This document shows, in pieces, positions 26,840-34,571 of a DNA stretch of 47,344 nucleotides (its first letter is position 1; the number at the start of each line of letters is the position of its first letter). A program made the translations under genes and the position numbers. The stretch is from a virus. The stretch spans positions 1 through 47,344 of IMG/VR virus record IMGVR_UViG_3300025153_000009; one strand, given 5' to 3'. The notes under the pieces were generated by a model. The model was not told the origin of the DNA, ran no database searches, and saw only the letters and a program-made list of their open reading frames with translations.

Positions 26840-26869
26840 AATTTTGTAATTATTTTATGTTACAAAATT
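26840..26869. promoter_or_regulatory. Inverted repeat, probable operator 2 of element A
   Basis: Perfect 10-bp arms AATTTTGTAA and TTACAAAATT with a 10-nt spacer, just before the repressor start at 26889. Each arm includes TTACA, as in operator 1. The two centres lie about 52.5 bp apart, close to five helical turns, which would place both on the same DNA face. Confidence 0.6.
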
Positions 26870-26888
26870 ATGACAATCAAGATTTACA

Positions 26889-28181
26889 ATGGGATTTCGG
26901 GAAAACGTACTTCAACTTCTAAAAGATAAGAATCTTAGCCAGTCCGACTTGGCGGTGATGATCAACAAGCCGAGGCAAAACGTCTCCACTTTACTAAAAA
27001 AGGATAGCCCAAGTCATAAAACCCTTCTAGAATTCGCGAGGGCACTCAATGTTGATCCGGCTGAACTTGTGGTAGATGACACCGTAGATCCCGTCTCGTT
27101 AAATATCCCAGGGAAAATGCCGACGCCCTATAGCAGACTCCTTAGTTACATTCAGACGAAAAGCGTAGACCCCGATGAAGTTTCGAAAAAACTTAATGTC
27201 TCATTCGAAAAAATCCGTCGTGGGGCGATTCAAGGGTTCAGGATGCCGGATGGTTTGATTAATGCGCTTAATAATTTCGAGGACCTGAATGTTACATGGA
27301 TTCTTTCAGGACAAGGTCCGATGCTTTTGGATCAAAGTGAGTTTATCCTGGATAATCAAATTGATGACCCTCAAAAATATTATGAAAGGCTCTGGGAGTT
27401 TCTAGTCATTGAAGAAATTTCGATCGAAAGCTTTTCTCAACGAACTGGTATTCCTAAATCAATCATCATAGACGGGATGGAAGGAAAGGTTGGGGCTACT
27501 GCATATTACGCTCAAGAAATTACCAAAAGATATCCACAAGTAGACCCCATTTGGCTTATTTCAGGAGAAGGAGAGATGATAAAAAAGGAATACCAACGAG
27601 ATCCAATACGGCCAAAAGACGATACCGATAGGTTATATTCAACGAACCTTGAACTTATTCGAGGGGCTGGACGTGTTGAATTTCGTGATCTGGGCTATGG
27701 TCGATTTCTTGTAACCTCCCCGCTTGTATTGCTATCTGACCAAAAACGGTATGTCCAGGAATTTTCAGATAGGGAGTTTATTAAAGAACTACCTCTTCAT
27801 GCAGTTGTAATTGAACAATTACATTTTGGTAAATACCGAAGTTTCGAAACCACCAGAAAGGTCACCACATACGACGTGCTAGAGTTCGATGAAGAAGATA
27901 ACGTCAGTTTTGTTGATCGAGAAATTGATCAGAAAACAATTGTAACAGGAAGGTTAATCAATAATATGGGCGGAAAGAGAATGGCACTCGTTCATCGTGG
28001 GACAGAGTTTGTTGTGGTGGTGAAAGAAGGTGTGTTTTTCGCAAAGACAACCCAGGAAGGTATAAATGACGGAATACTTCAATGTACAATAACTCTTGGG
28101 GGGCAACTAATCAATAAGACTTTTAATAAAAATGACACCTTAGAACTTTACACCATCGAAATAGTCACAAATTACTACTAA
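26889..28181 (+). CDS. Three-HTH phage repressor with an S24-like C-terminus lacking cleavage residues
   Basis: 430 aa, ATG at 26889. HTH1 (1-64) is a clear XRE domain (LSQSDLAVMINKPRQNVS). Modules 2 (about 78-146) and 3 (about 163-232) each end in the Bacteroidota repressor signature, WILSGQGPML and WLISGEGEMI. The C-terminal 180 residues follow the fold order of the element B S24 repressor (GRFLVTSPLV, then a tyrosine/aspartate turn, then IKELPLHAVVIEQLHFGKYRSF). However, the Ala-Gly cleavage site is replaced by DQKRYVQ and the G-E-S-M serine motif is gone. It is probably the lysogeny repressor of element A, possibly controlled by a partner and not by RecA-driven self-cleavage. Confidence 0.8.
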   Translation: MGFRENVLQLLKDKNLSQSDLAVMINKPRQNVSTLLKKDSPSHKTLLEFARALNVDPAELVVDDTVDPVSLNIPGKMPTPYSRLLSYIQTKSVDPDEVSKKLNVSFEKIRRGAIQGFRMPDGLINALNNFEDLNVTWILSGQGPMLLDQSEFILDNQIDDPQKYYERLWEFLVIEEISIESFSQRTGIPKSIIIDGMEGKVGATAYYAQEITKRYPQVDPIWLISGEGEMIKKEYQRDPIRPKDDTDRLYSTNLELIRGAGRVEFRDLGYGRFLVTSPLVLLSDQKRYVQEFSDREFIKELPLHAVVIEQLHFGKYRSFETTRKVTTYDVLEFDEEDNVSFVDREIDQKTIVTGRLINNMGGKRMALVHRGTEFVVVVKEGVFFAKTTQEGINDGILQCTITLGGQLINKTFNKNDTLELYTIEIVTNYY

Positions 28182-28218
28182 AAAACGATGTCCATCTCAA
28201 ACGAACAAACAAGCCTAT

Positions 28219-28506
28219 ATGACTTCCACTGAAAAACTTGCACTCAGAGATAGAACTCTCGCCGAAGTCTCTCTTTTGATCCTCGCCGATCAACTTCCAC
28301 CGGAACAATATGCCGCCTTTTCGGCACAATTCGGCATTGATAAGATCGACACCGAGGATTATGCTCGGCTAAATATATTAAAGAACATTTTCACGACGCT
28401 AGCTTATCATGAAGCTGATGATCATACTATAGAAGGGCTGACCCACATTCGCCTATTCATTGATCATTTTCGCCCGCGTGACAAATATGCGCATCTTAGA
28501 CCCTGA
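28219..28506 (+). CDS. Unknown 95-aa helical protein
   Basis: ATG at 28219, 38 nt after the repressor, so it may be co-transcribed with it in the lysogen. All-helical (LRDRTLAEVSLLILADQL, YARLNILKNIFTTLAYH), ending DKYAHLRP. Not recognised; the position next to the repressor is that of lysogenic conversion genes. Confidence 0.65.
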   Translation: MTSTEKLALRDRTLAEVSLLILADQLPPEQYAAFSAQFGIDKIDTEDYARLNILKNIFTTLAYHEADDHTIEGLTHIRLFIDHFRPRDKYAHLRP

Positions 28507-28520
28507 TTAGCCATACCCTC

Positions 28521-28976
28521 ATGCAAACCCTTTACTACAAGATCCGCAACGCAATCACCGCCAGATTCCCGGATTTCGATTTAAAAACGGAATTCACACC
28601 GGAGGAATATCCAGAAATCTACGACTGCCGGTTTGTGGTCAACTCAGGAAGACCTTTTGCGATCCACTTAGCAAAAGACGGGCCTGGTAAATTGATGGTT
28701 TCGATTTTTCCAGCTTTGTTTAAGGATAATCATGCCGAAGAGAATATCTATGATATCTTTACTAACTATGGGGTCAGATTTACCACTGATGACAGCGAGT
28801 CGTTTATGATTGATGCTGTTAATGACCAAGACACCTTCAATGTCTTTCATCTCACCCAAACAGAGGGAAGCGTAGATGAATATATTCTTTGGCCAGAGAA
28901 TGCAATGATTGAAAATATTATTTCTACACTGGAACGGATGAACAAGAAAGGTGGAGCGATGGATTCGGGTGGGTAG
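28521..28976 (+). CDS. Unknown 151-aa cargo protein ending GGAMDSGG
   Basis: ATG at 28521. An N-terminal helix (MQTLYYKIRNAITARF) leads to alternating strands (CRFVVNSGRPFAIHLAKD, KLMVSIFPALF), a C-terminal helix MIENIISTLERMNKK and the tail GGAMDSGG. The order of elements and the tail match the genes at 16487 and 31235, although the overall sequences are very different. It ends at a terminator (28982). Function unknown. Confidence 0.75.
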   Translation: MQTLYYKIRNAITARFPDFDLKTEFTPEEYPEIYDCRFVVNSGRPFAIHLAKDGPGKLMVSIFPALFKDNHAEENIYDIFTNYGVRFTTDDSESFMIDAVNDQDTFNVFHLTQTEGSVDEYILWPENAMIENIISTLERMNKKGGAMDSGG

Positions 28977-28981
28977 GTACT

Positions 28982-29011
28982 AAAAAAGGAACCCTTGCAA
29001 GCCCCTTTTTT
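28982..29011. terminator. Bidirectional terminator
   Basis: AAAAAAGG and CCTTTTTT pair perfectly over 8 bp around a 14-nt loop that contains CTTGCAAG. T-runs fall on the 3' side in both directions. It lies between convergent genes ending at 28976 and 29016 and can serve both. Confidence 0.75.
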
Positions 29012-29015
29012 AATG

Positions 29016-29309
29016 TTAGTTTTCATTCGAAAAGCGAAGTGTGACGCTCCAGGGAAACCATTCCTTGGTCTCCGAACTTCCCATCTTACACCATTTGCCC
29101 CGCTCACTTAATATGGGACTGGGACTTCCTGGTTTTAGAGCGAAGTGCTCTTGGATCAAGGAGATAATATGATCCTCTACTGCCCGAATAAAGACCCGAT
29201 TTTCAAGCCCCGAGGTTTCATACATCAGAGCGATATCATCTGGCTTAACTGACTCTTTGCAAAAGTTAATAATCTCACTCCTCGGCCCATCATACACATA
29301 ACTTTGCAT
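29016..29309 (-). CDS. Unknown 97-aa protein
   Basis: ATG at 29309, transcribed against its neighbours and ending at the shared terminator. It holds a helix (VFIRAVEDHIISLIQEHF), a Pro/Ser linker and the end WFPWSVTLRFSNEN. It is a single-gene unit with its own upstream AT-rich region, typical of a moron. Not recognised. Confidence 0.6.
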   Translation of the reverse strand: MQSYVYDGPRSEIINFCKESVKPDDIALMYETSGLENRVFIRAVEDHIISLIQEHFALKPGSPSPILSERGKWCKMGSSETKEWFPWSVTLRFSNEN

Positions 29310-29489
29310 TGTGATTGTTATTTAAATTGATAAAAATTTAGAATTGCTTGTTAGTGAAATGAAGGTAACTCTGTATCGGCGTAAACACAACTTTTTTTTG
29401 AAATATAGCGGCTGCATTTGAGATGTTTTAAAAAATGTCCGTTTTGTGTACCTTGCCTCTTAACTCCCTCAAATTAAACAATCTATCAT

Positions 29490-30581
29490 ATGGATCTGTC
29501 CAGTTTCCCAAGAATTGCAAATATCACAGAAATTTATGATGTGTTCGTAAGTTACAATAGCAAAGACGAAGATAAATCACTGGATGTGGCAATTCGCCTT
29601 CAGCAATTTGGATTTTCGGTATGGAAGGATAATTGGGTACTAACAGGTGGTGACGAGTGGATTGATAAACTGCCCGATGCGGTTTCAAATTCAAGAACCA
29701 TGATTTTCTTGTTGGGAGAGCATGGCGAGGGTCCATGGCATAGTAAGGAACTGAAACTAGCTATCAAGAATGAAGTTGAAAACGAAACGATGCGAATTAT
29801 CCCCGTGTTTTTGCCGGGGTATGATAAAAGCAAAAAGGTGCCGCCATATTTAGGATCGAAGACCATTATTGATCTTGGGGATATGTCTGATTGGGCATTT
29901 TATTTGTTGAGATGTGCGATTCGCGGAGAAAGCCCAATAAGGAGGGATTTATTTGACAAAGATTCTGAGCCACAATTTGCCCTTGCAAGACTGAAATTTG
30001 TCAGTTGGGAGATAACTCATGATCGTGCTAAATATTCTGTAAACCTGCGAGTAACCAACTCAGGATCAGACACAATCGTAGTTACTTCTGCATTGATTCG
30101 AATAAAAAGAATAGCGAAGCATCCCATTGAGGATCAATTAATCGCATTTACAAAACCTATAAGGAAAAATATTTTGAAGGATGATCTTTATCTGCCAAAA
30201 CGCGGGGCGGGAAAAGACTCTTTTTTAATGTCGGGGTTTACAACTCATTCTTCCTTAACTACCAACGAAGTTGAAGATTTGGTAATTCCGTTTTATGTAA
30301 AGTATGGGTATAGATTGGTAGTGTCGATTGGGATATTCTGGTACATCTTAGGAGATAGCACTCAACGGTTGTCAGAAGGAGGTTACCTAGCCGTGGGTTG
30401 TCGCGGCAAGGAAGAAGATAACTACGAGGTGCCCAATTTACCAGAGCATTACTTTATGGAGCAGCATAGTTTGGATATTCCCTACATGCTATCCACGGAC
30501 AATTGGCCAACTCATTGGCCTGAGGGTGTCTCAGAAGAAGAATGGGAGGCATACGGAGGTGGCGAAAGAAAAAAGATGTGA
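29490..30581 (+). CDS. TIR-domain protein, candidate antiphage effector
   Basis: 363 aa, ATG at 29490. Residues about 14-150 are a TIR domain: YDVFVSYNSKDED, VWKDNWVLTGGDEW, then GEGPWHSKELKLAI, where Glu87 occupies the place of the catalytic glutamate of NAD-cleaving TIRs, and RIIPVFLPGYD. Residues about 160-330 form an unrecognised beta-rich domain (KFVSWEITHDRAKYSVNLRV), followed by a Trp-rich end. It is a one-gene unit in the prophage cargo. By analogy with bacterial TIR effectors it may deplete NAD on infection by another phage, with the C-terminal part as sensor. No partner gene (pAgo, ThsA, cyclase) is adjacent. Confidence 0.85.
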   Translation: MDLSSFPRIANITEIYDVFVSYNSKDEDKSLDVAIRLQQFGFSVWKDNWVLTGGDEWIDKLPDAVSNSRTMIFLLGEHGEGPWHSKELKLAIKNEVENETMRIIPVFLPGYDKSKKVPPYLGSKTIIDLGDMSDWAFYLLRCAIRGESPIRRDLFDKDSEPQFALARLKFVSWEITHDRAKYSVNLRVTNSGSDTIVVTSALIRIKRIAKHPIEDQLIAFTKPIRKNILKDDLYLPKRGAGKDSFLMSGFTTHSSLTTNEVEDLVIPFYVKYGYRLVVSIGIFWYILGDSTQRLSEGGYLAVGCRGKEEDNYEVPNLPEHYFMEQHSLDIPYMLSTDNWPTHWPEGVSEEEWEAYGGGERKKM

Positions 30582-30717
30582 GTTGGCATTCCTGCGCCAC
30601 CCTCCAACTACTTCCTGGAAATATTATTAACCGGTTAATAATTAGAATTTTGTTTAGAAATTATTTCTACGTAGGTTGGTGAACGTTTTACCCCTCTACC
30701 TTTACACATATCAGCCA

Positions 30718-31149
30718 ATGGCTATTATCGCAGCTCAGAAAGATGCCCTTCTTAGGCACTTGGTTGAAGATTGTCCCCTAGACACTTGGGGATCACAAAA
30801 AAGAAATGAGCCGTTATGTGATTTATTAAACAACGATCTCGCAGCTGTTTTAGGTCAGTTCGAAAGAATGGGGTTAATTTCATTCACTCCTACTTATGAT
30901 TCATTCAATTTCAAAATCCATGTTGAGGCTCACGATTTTTACGGTCGCGGTGGTTTTTTTGTAAACGAAGATTTATTTCAAAAGAGCATTGTGAAGTTAA
31001 TTGCGGAATTAGACGCCCTGGAAAAGCTTGATGCTGGTACTGCGGATCGAGCACTACGTTTGCGAAATATCAAGGACAATTTAATACAAGGCCTGGGTGT
31101 TCTGGCAAATGTCGCGACTTTTGGCGAAGCTTTTAAGAAGTTACTATGA
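30718..31149 (+). CDS. Unknown 143-aa protein, possible winged helix
   Basis: I chose ATG at 30718; a TTG at 30676 would add 14 hydrophobic residues. A helix-helix-strand beginning (IAAQKDALLRHLVED, LNNDLAAVLGQFERMGLISF) resembles a winged-helix fold. A long charged C-terminal helix region (LIAELDALEKLDAG) ends GEAFKKLL. It follows the TIR gene by about 135 nt on the same strand. A link to TIR cannot be shown. Confidence 0.6.
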   Translation: MAIIAAQKDALLRHLVEDCPLDTWGSQKRNEPLCDLLNNDLAAVLGQFERMGLISFTPTYDSFNFKIHVEAHDFYGRGGFFVNEDLFQKSIVKLIAELDALEKLDAGTADRALRLRNIKDNLIQGLGVLANVATFGEAFKKLL

Positions 31150-31234
31150 TTGTACAATAAAATAAATTCGCGCCCGCGCGAAGGGTTGTCGGTTGAATTG
31201 CGGGTCTCATCTATTAACCTTCCTAGCCCACTGT

Positions 31235-31657
31235 ATGGACAAACTTTCAGCTTTATTAAAATCAGAAATTGAAAGCAAATGGCCGAATGCCGAGGTAATT
31301 ACTTATGGTGACCAACGGAAGGGATTTCCTTCGATCGGGTATGCTGTAAGCTCAAGTCCTCCTATTCTTTTGTACCTATACGACAGAGATCCGGAAAACA
31401 TCGCATTGTCTTTGTTGAGATTTGATTCGACCAAAGATATTCAACGATTTATTATTCATGAAGGGCGAATCGAATTGCCTCAAAATGTTTTTGGGAGGAA
31501 ATTTTTTCAATTTACCCAAAATGCAGAGGACGAATTCTATCCCTTGATTTACCAGGGTGAGGATGGTCAACCCATGAATGGGGAAAAGAGAATCTCGGAT
31601 ATTATTGAAGAGATAGAACAAGAAATTACTGCGGGGGCAATAGACTCAGGAGGTTGA
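31235..31657 (+). CDS. Unknown 140-aa cargo protein ending AGAIDSGG
   Basis: ATG at 31235 (TTG at 31193 gives a less likely longer form). It opens MDKLSALLKSEIESKWPNA, has FDSTKDIQRFI in the middle and ends in a helix RISDIIEEIEQEI plus AGAIDSGG. It is the closest relative of the 16010 gene and carries the same tail as the 16487 and 28521 genes. The stem TTCGCG/CGCGAA at 31167-31182 lies in its upstream region. Function unknown. Confidence 0.75.
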   Translation: MDKLSALLKSEIESKWPNAEVITYGDQRKGFPSIGYAVSSSPPILLYLYDRDPENIALSLLRFDSTKDIQRFIIHEGRIELPQNVFGRKFFQFTQNAEDEFYPLIYQGEDGQPMNGEKRISDIIEEIEQEITAGAIDSGG

Positions 31658-31789
31658 TTTCATATGATTCGATGGGCTGGGTTGATAAACCAACCTTTAT
31701 TCAAAACAACGTTGGAATGGATTTAGTAAGCATTTTTGAGTTGTTTATTTATAATTTGTATAACTTCGTTAACAGAGCAAAAATAAACT

Positions 31790-31855
31790 TAACTTTGCAA
31801 GAAGGCATCTTACAGTACCTTTACCAAAGAACTAAATAACCGAGAAATTGGTTAT
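31790..31855 (+). promoter_or_regulatory. Probable promoter box and leader hairpin of the Panacea operon
   Basis: TAACTTTG at 31790-31797 matches the TAnnTTTG box; an upstream TTCG is a weak -33 candidate. Downstream, ATAACCGA and TTGGTTAT (one wobble) close a hairpin with a GAAA tetraloop at 31836-31855, about 50 nt before the start codon. The palindrome may be the autoregulation site of the toxin-antitoxin pair. The 245-nt gap from 31658 holds nothing else that I can support. Confidence 0.4.
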
Positions 31856-31903
31856 CGCGTAATACGACTACTACATAATTCTCACAAATCGCAACACCTT
31901 TTT

Positions 31904-32428
31904 ATGAAAGCCATTGATGACAACCAGCGCGTGTTGATCAATACTTTGCTGTACGTTATAAAAAAGTTAGGCTCGACTGGCGAATTTCACGAAGTTTTTA
32001 AGATTCTATACTTTGCGGAACAGGAACATATTAAGCGATTTGGGAAGCTTCTTCTTGATGACACTTATATAGCGATGAAGTATGGGCCTGTTCCTTCAAA
32101 ATCCTACAGAATTCTGAAAGACGTTATGCAAGGAGGGTATAAAGAATATTTCACATCTGTAACAGACAGAATGGTAAGGGCGATTGCGGAACCCGATATG
32201 GACTATCTTTCCGAATCTGAGATTGACTGCATAGATAACTCTTTGAAGCAATTTGGCGGTTTGTCGTTTATTGCCAAAACTGAAAAATCCCATGACAAGG
32301 CTTATGACGCTACGCCATTAAACCAGGCTATGGACATTATTAATATTGGCAGGGCGGGTGGAGCGAATGATGACACACTTAGATACTTACATGAAAATCT
32401 CGAAACTAAACGTGAGTTGTTTAAATGA
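31904..32428 (+). CDS. panA: Panacea-domain antitoxin (PanA / SocA-like, DUF4065)
   Basis: 174 aa, ATG at 31904. The region FHEVFKILYFAEQEHIKRFG, then DDTYIAMKYGPVPSKSYRIL is the Panacea domain signature (x-K-L-x-Y-F-A, then Y-G-P-V-P). Panacea proteins act as antitoxins for many unrelated toxins, sometimes as chaperones or proteolysis adaptors. It overlaps the next gene by ATGA, which is usual for a TA operon. The C-terminal helices after 130 are not conserved in ways I can judge. Confidence 0.85.
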   Translation: MKAIDDNQRVLINTLLYVIKKLGSTGEFHEVFKILYFAEQEHIKRFGKLLLDDTYIAMKYGPVPSKSYRILKDVMQGGYKEYFTSVTDRMVRAIAEPDMDYLSESEIDCIDNSLKQFGGLSFIAKTEKSHDKAYDATPLNQAMDIINIGRAGGANDDTLRYLHENLETKRELFK

Positions 32429-32877
32429 GTTTAGGAGATTTGTTTCCCCAAAGTTTTCGACAAGATTTTGCGGATCGAAGTATCCAGGTTGGGTGCGTTA
32501 TTAAAAGGATGATTAGCTGGACTGTGCCGCCAAAGGAAAAACGATTTGTAATAGTTGCAATAACTCCTGATGGGGTAAGTCTTGCTACAGTATTTATTAA
32601 CACGAATATCAATCCGAACGTTAACTTTTCACAGGAGTTAAAAAGTCTTCATATCCTATTAAGTAGCGAAGGTAGGGACTATCTAAATCACGATTCCTTC
32701 GTGGACTGCACCGATTTGTACGAGGAAACAGTTTCAGTTCTCACTCAAGCCGTAAAAGACGATGCAACCTGCCTCCTTGGTAAAATGGATGAAGAAGACT
32801 TAAGCAAAGTTCATCGTCTCATAATGGCTTCGCCTTCAATAAAAAAATTCAAAAAGAAACGTTATGGTTTTGCATAA
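32425..32877 (+). CDS. Putative toxin partner of the Panacea antitoxin
   Basis: 150 aa, ATG at 32425 coupled to the antitoxin gene. The strand pattern (IQVGCVIKRMISW, KRFVIVAITPDG, LATVFINTNINPN) with YLNHDSFVDCTDL and a C-terminal LLGKMDEEDLSKVHRLI resembles an SH3-barrel PemK/MazF-like ribonuclease. The match is loose, and no catalytic residue can be assigned with certainty. The partner position argues for a toxin. The gene is followed at once by a strong terminator. Confidence 0.6.
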   Translation: MSLGDLFPQSFRQDFADRSIQVGCVIKRMISWTVPPKEKRFVIVAITPDGVSLATVFINTNINPNVNFSQELKSLHILLSSEGRDYLNHDSFVDCTDLYEETVSVLTQAVKDDATCLLGKMDEEDLSKVHRLIMASPSIKKFKKKRYGFA

Positions 32878-32893
32878 CCAACGTTTATAAACC

Positions 32894-32921
32894 AACCCGG
32901 ACACCCCTCCGGGTTTTTTTT
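32894..32921 (+). terminator. Rho-independent terminator after the toxin-antitoxin pair
   Basis: AACCCGGA and TCCGGGTT pair perfectly over 8 bp with a 6-nt loop, followed by a run of eight T. It ends the rightward cargo transcription of element A just before the att-like sequence. Confidence 0.9.
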
Positions 32922-33015
32922 ATAACCCCACTTTACAATGTTAATTACAATGTTAGTCCTGCCCGAAAAAGAAAAAAACACCTAACAAATTAATGCTAAG
33001 TGCTTGATTTTCAGG

Positions 33016-33086
33016 TGGGCCCACCTGGAATCGAACCAGGCACCTACTGATTATGAGTCAGTTCAATCCAACCCTGAGCACTTATG
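33016..33086 (-). tRNA. Degenerate tRNA-Met(CAT)-like sequence, probable att site
   Basis: On the minus strand the anticodon arm (ACTGA, CTCATAA, TCAGT), a 5-nt variable loop, the T arm (CCTGG, TTCGATT, CCAGG) and the 3' acceptor strand TGGGCCC plus A are all intact, anticodon CAT. The 5' acceptor strand that should read GGGCCCA is missing, and the D arm is broken (AGTGCTCAGGGTTGGATTGA, with one stem mismatch). The gene cannot fold as a normal tRNA. A perfect 3' half beside an integrase gene is the usual sign of an attachment site left by integration into a tRNA gene. No other copy lies in this window. Confidence 0.55.
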
Positions 33087-33209
33087 TTTGACATTGCAAA
33101 TATAGCCTAATTCTCTATATTTGCACATATTTAAATACTCGCAAAAATGAATTACTATGAATTCCGCTGAGTGTTTTGTGTTTTACACTGTCAAAAATAC
33201 TGTCAAATT

Positions 33210-34571
33210 ATGGCAACTGTTGGGATCTATTTTGATGCTCGAATGTCGAAAGAAGGTGAAAGTTATGTGAAGTATGCAGTTTACCATGATGGCAGGCAGA
33301 AATACTTTTCGGCAGGGAAAACTATATCCGAGGACTCCGTTAAGTTTCTGAAAAAATACAAAGCAGGTCTGACCGGCGGTGTTCGCGATAAAGAACAGCG
33401 AAATCTATGGAACATGGTCTTTGGAGATACATTCATCAATGAAGCTGGCAATCAACAGAAATCACTTTTACCAGTCGCCCGGGAAGTCATTGCAAGACTT
33501 GGAATCGGTTTCACTTTTGAGAAATTCAAAAAAGGACTTTTGCAAAAAGATCCGGTTGTTGAAAAAACTGAGACAAATGACTTGATAGCAGATCTGAAAA
33601 GCAAAGCAGATGACTTAAAGAAAAAAGACAAGCTCAGTGATGAGAATCTCAACCGGTCCACTGCACAATCTTTGGTCAGGTTTACCGGCTCAGAGTCTTT
33701 ACCATACCAGGATGTAACCAAGGACTTTTTAAACCGGTATGAATCCTGGATGCTCAAAAAAGGTAAGCTACACCAGGGGAAAGGAAAAAACAAGAAAGAT
33801 GACGGACCGGCCAGTATTACCACGGTTGGAATTTATATGAGATACATTCGGGAACTGTTCAATTCAAAAATAGAATCAGGGTCCTTGCCAGGATTGATTT
33901 ATCCTTTCGGGAATCGTGGCTACACTGTACCCGCTTCCAAGAATATCAAAAAATCATTAACCATTGAGCAGATCGGCCAGATCATTAGCTATCAGCCAGA
34001 ACCAAAAAGCGATGAGCACAAATCGCGTGATTTTTGGCTTTTCTCCTACCTTTCCAATGGCCTGAACATCGCTGACATTCTGGAACTGAAAAAAGATAAG
34101 ATCGATCGAAAAAACCAAACGATTGAATTCGTCCGAACCAAGACCAAAGAAACCGGAAAGGCCGAGATTAAACGAATCCAGATCGATCTTAACCCCATCA
34201 CCCTAAAAATCATTGAAATCTTTGGCTGTAAGGATCCGAAGAAAAAATACATCTTCGATTACTACACTGAAAAGATGGAAGCTGTCAGAAAACGAGAGGT
34301 AAAGTCTCAGCTCATCAAGCTGATTAATAGAAACATGGCCATCATCGCCGAAAAGCTTGAAATCAACATGGATGTTACAACCTACTCGGCCAGGCACTCA
34401 TTTGCTACAATCCTGCTCCGTTCCGAAGCTCCACTTGCTTTCATTTCTCAAAAGCTTGGACATGCCAGTATCACAACAACCCAGAACTATCTGGGCAGCT
34501 TTGAAGATGATAAGGTTAAAAAGTACCTCAGTGCGCTGATTCCTGGTAATTCAGAACCTAACGATCATTGA
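33210..34571 (+). CDS. int: Phage integrase, tyrosine recombinase
   Basis: 453 aa from ATG at 33210; the frame runs back to 33171. The N-terminal 90 residues resemble the arm-type domain of Bacteroidota phage integrases, followed by a SAM-like domain and a catalytic domain with FSYLSNGLNIADIL, FVRTKTKE, TYSARHSFAT (H-x-x-R), LGHASITTTQ and NYLGSF (nucleophile Tyr). It starts about 125 nt from the tRNA-like sequence. It is expected to insert element B there. It converges on the repressor gene with a 14-nt overlap. Confidence 0.93.
   Translation: MATVGIYFDARMSKEGESYVKYAVYHDGRQKYFSAGKTISEDSVKFLKKYKAGLTGGVRDKEQRNLWNMVFGDTFINEAGNQQKSLLPVAREVIARLGIGFTFEKFKKGLLQKDPVVEKTETNDLIADLKSKADDLKKKDKLSDENLNRSTAQSLVRFTGSESLPYQDVTKDFLNRYESWMLKKGKLHQGKGKNKKDDGPASITTVGIYMRYIRELFNSKIESGSLPGLIYPFGNRGYTVPASKNIKKSLTIEQIGQIISYQPEPKSDEHKSRDFWLFSYLSNGLNIADILELKKDKIDRKNQTIEFVRTKTKETGKAEIKRIQIDLNPITLKIIEIFGCKDPKKKYIFDYYTEKMEAVRKREVKSQLIKLINRNMAIIAEKLEINMDVTTYSARHSFATILLRSEAPLAFISQKLGHASITTTQNYLGSFEDDKVKKYLSALIPGNSEPNDH

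Noticed and set aside
31167-31182. TTCGCG/CGCGAA hairpin as terminator of the gene ending at 31149
   Set aside because: No T-run follows on the forward strand. It may only be a local palindrome in the leader of the next gene.
33016-33086. Intact functional tRNA-Met gene
   Set aside because: The 5' acceptor strand does not pair with the TGGGCCC 3' strand and the D stem has a mismatch, so it is treated as a degenerate copy or att site.
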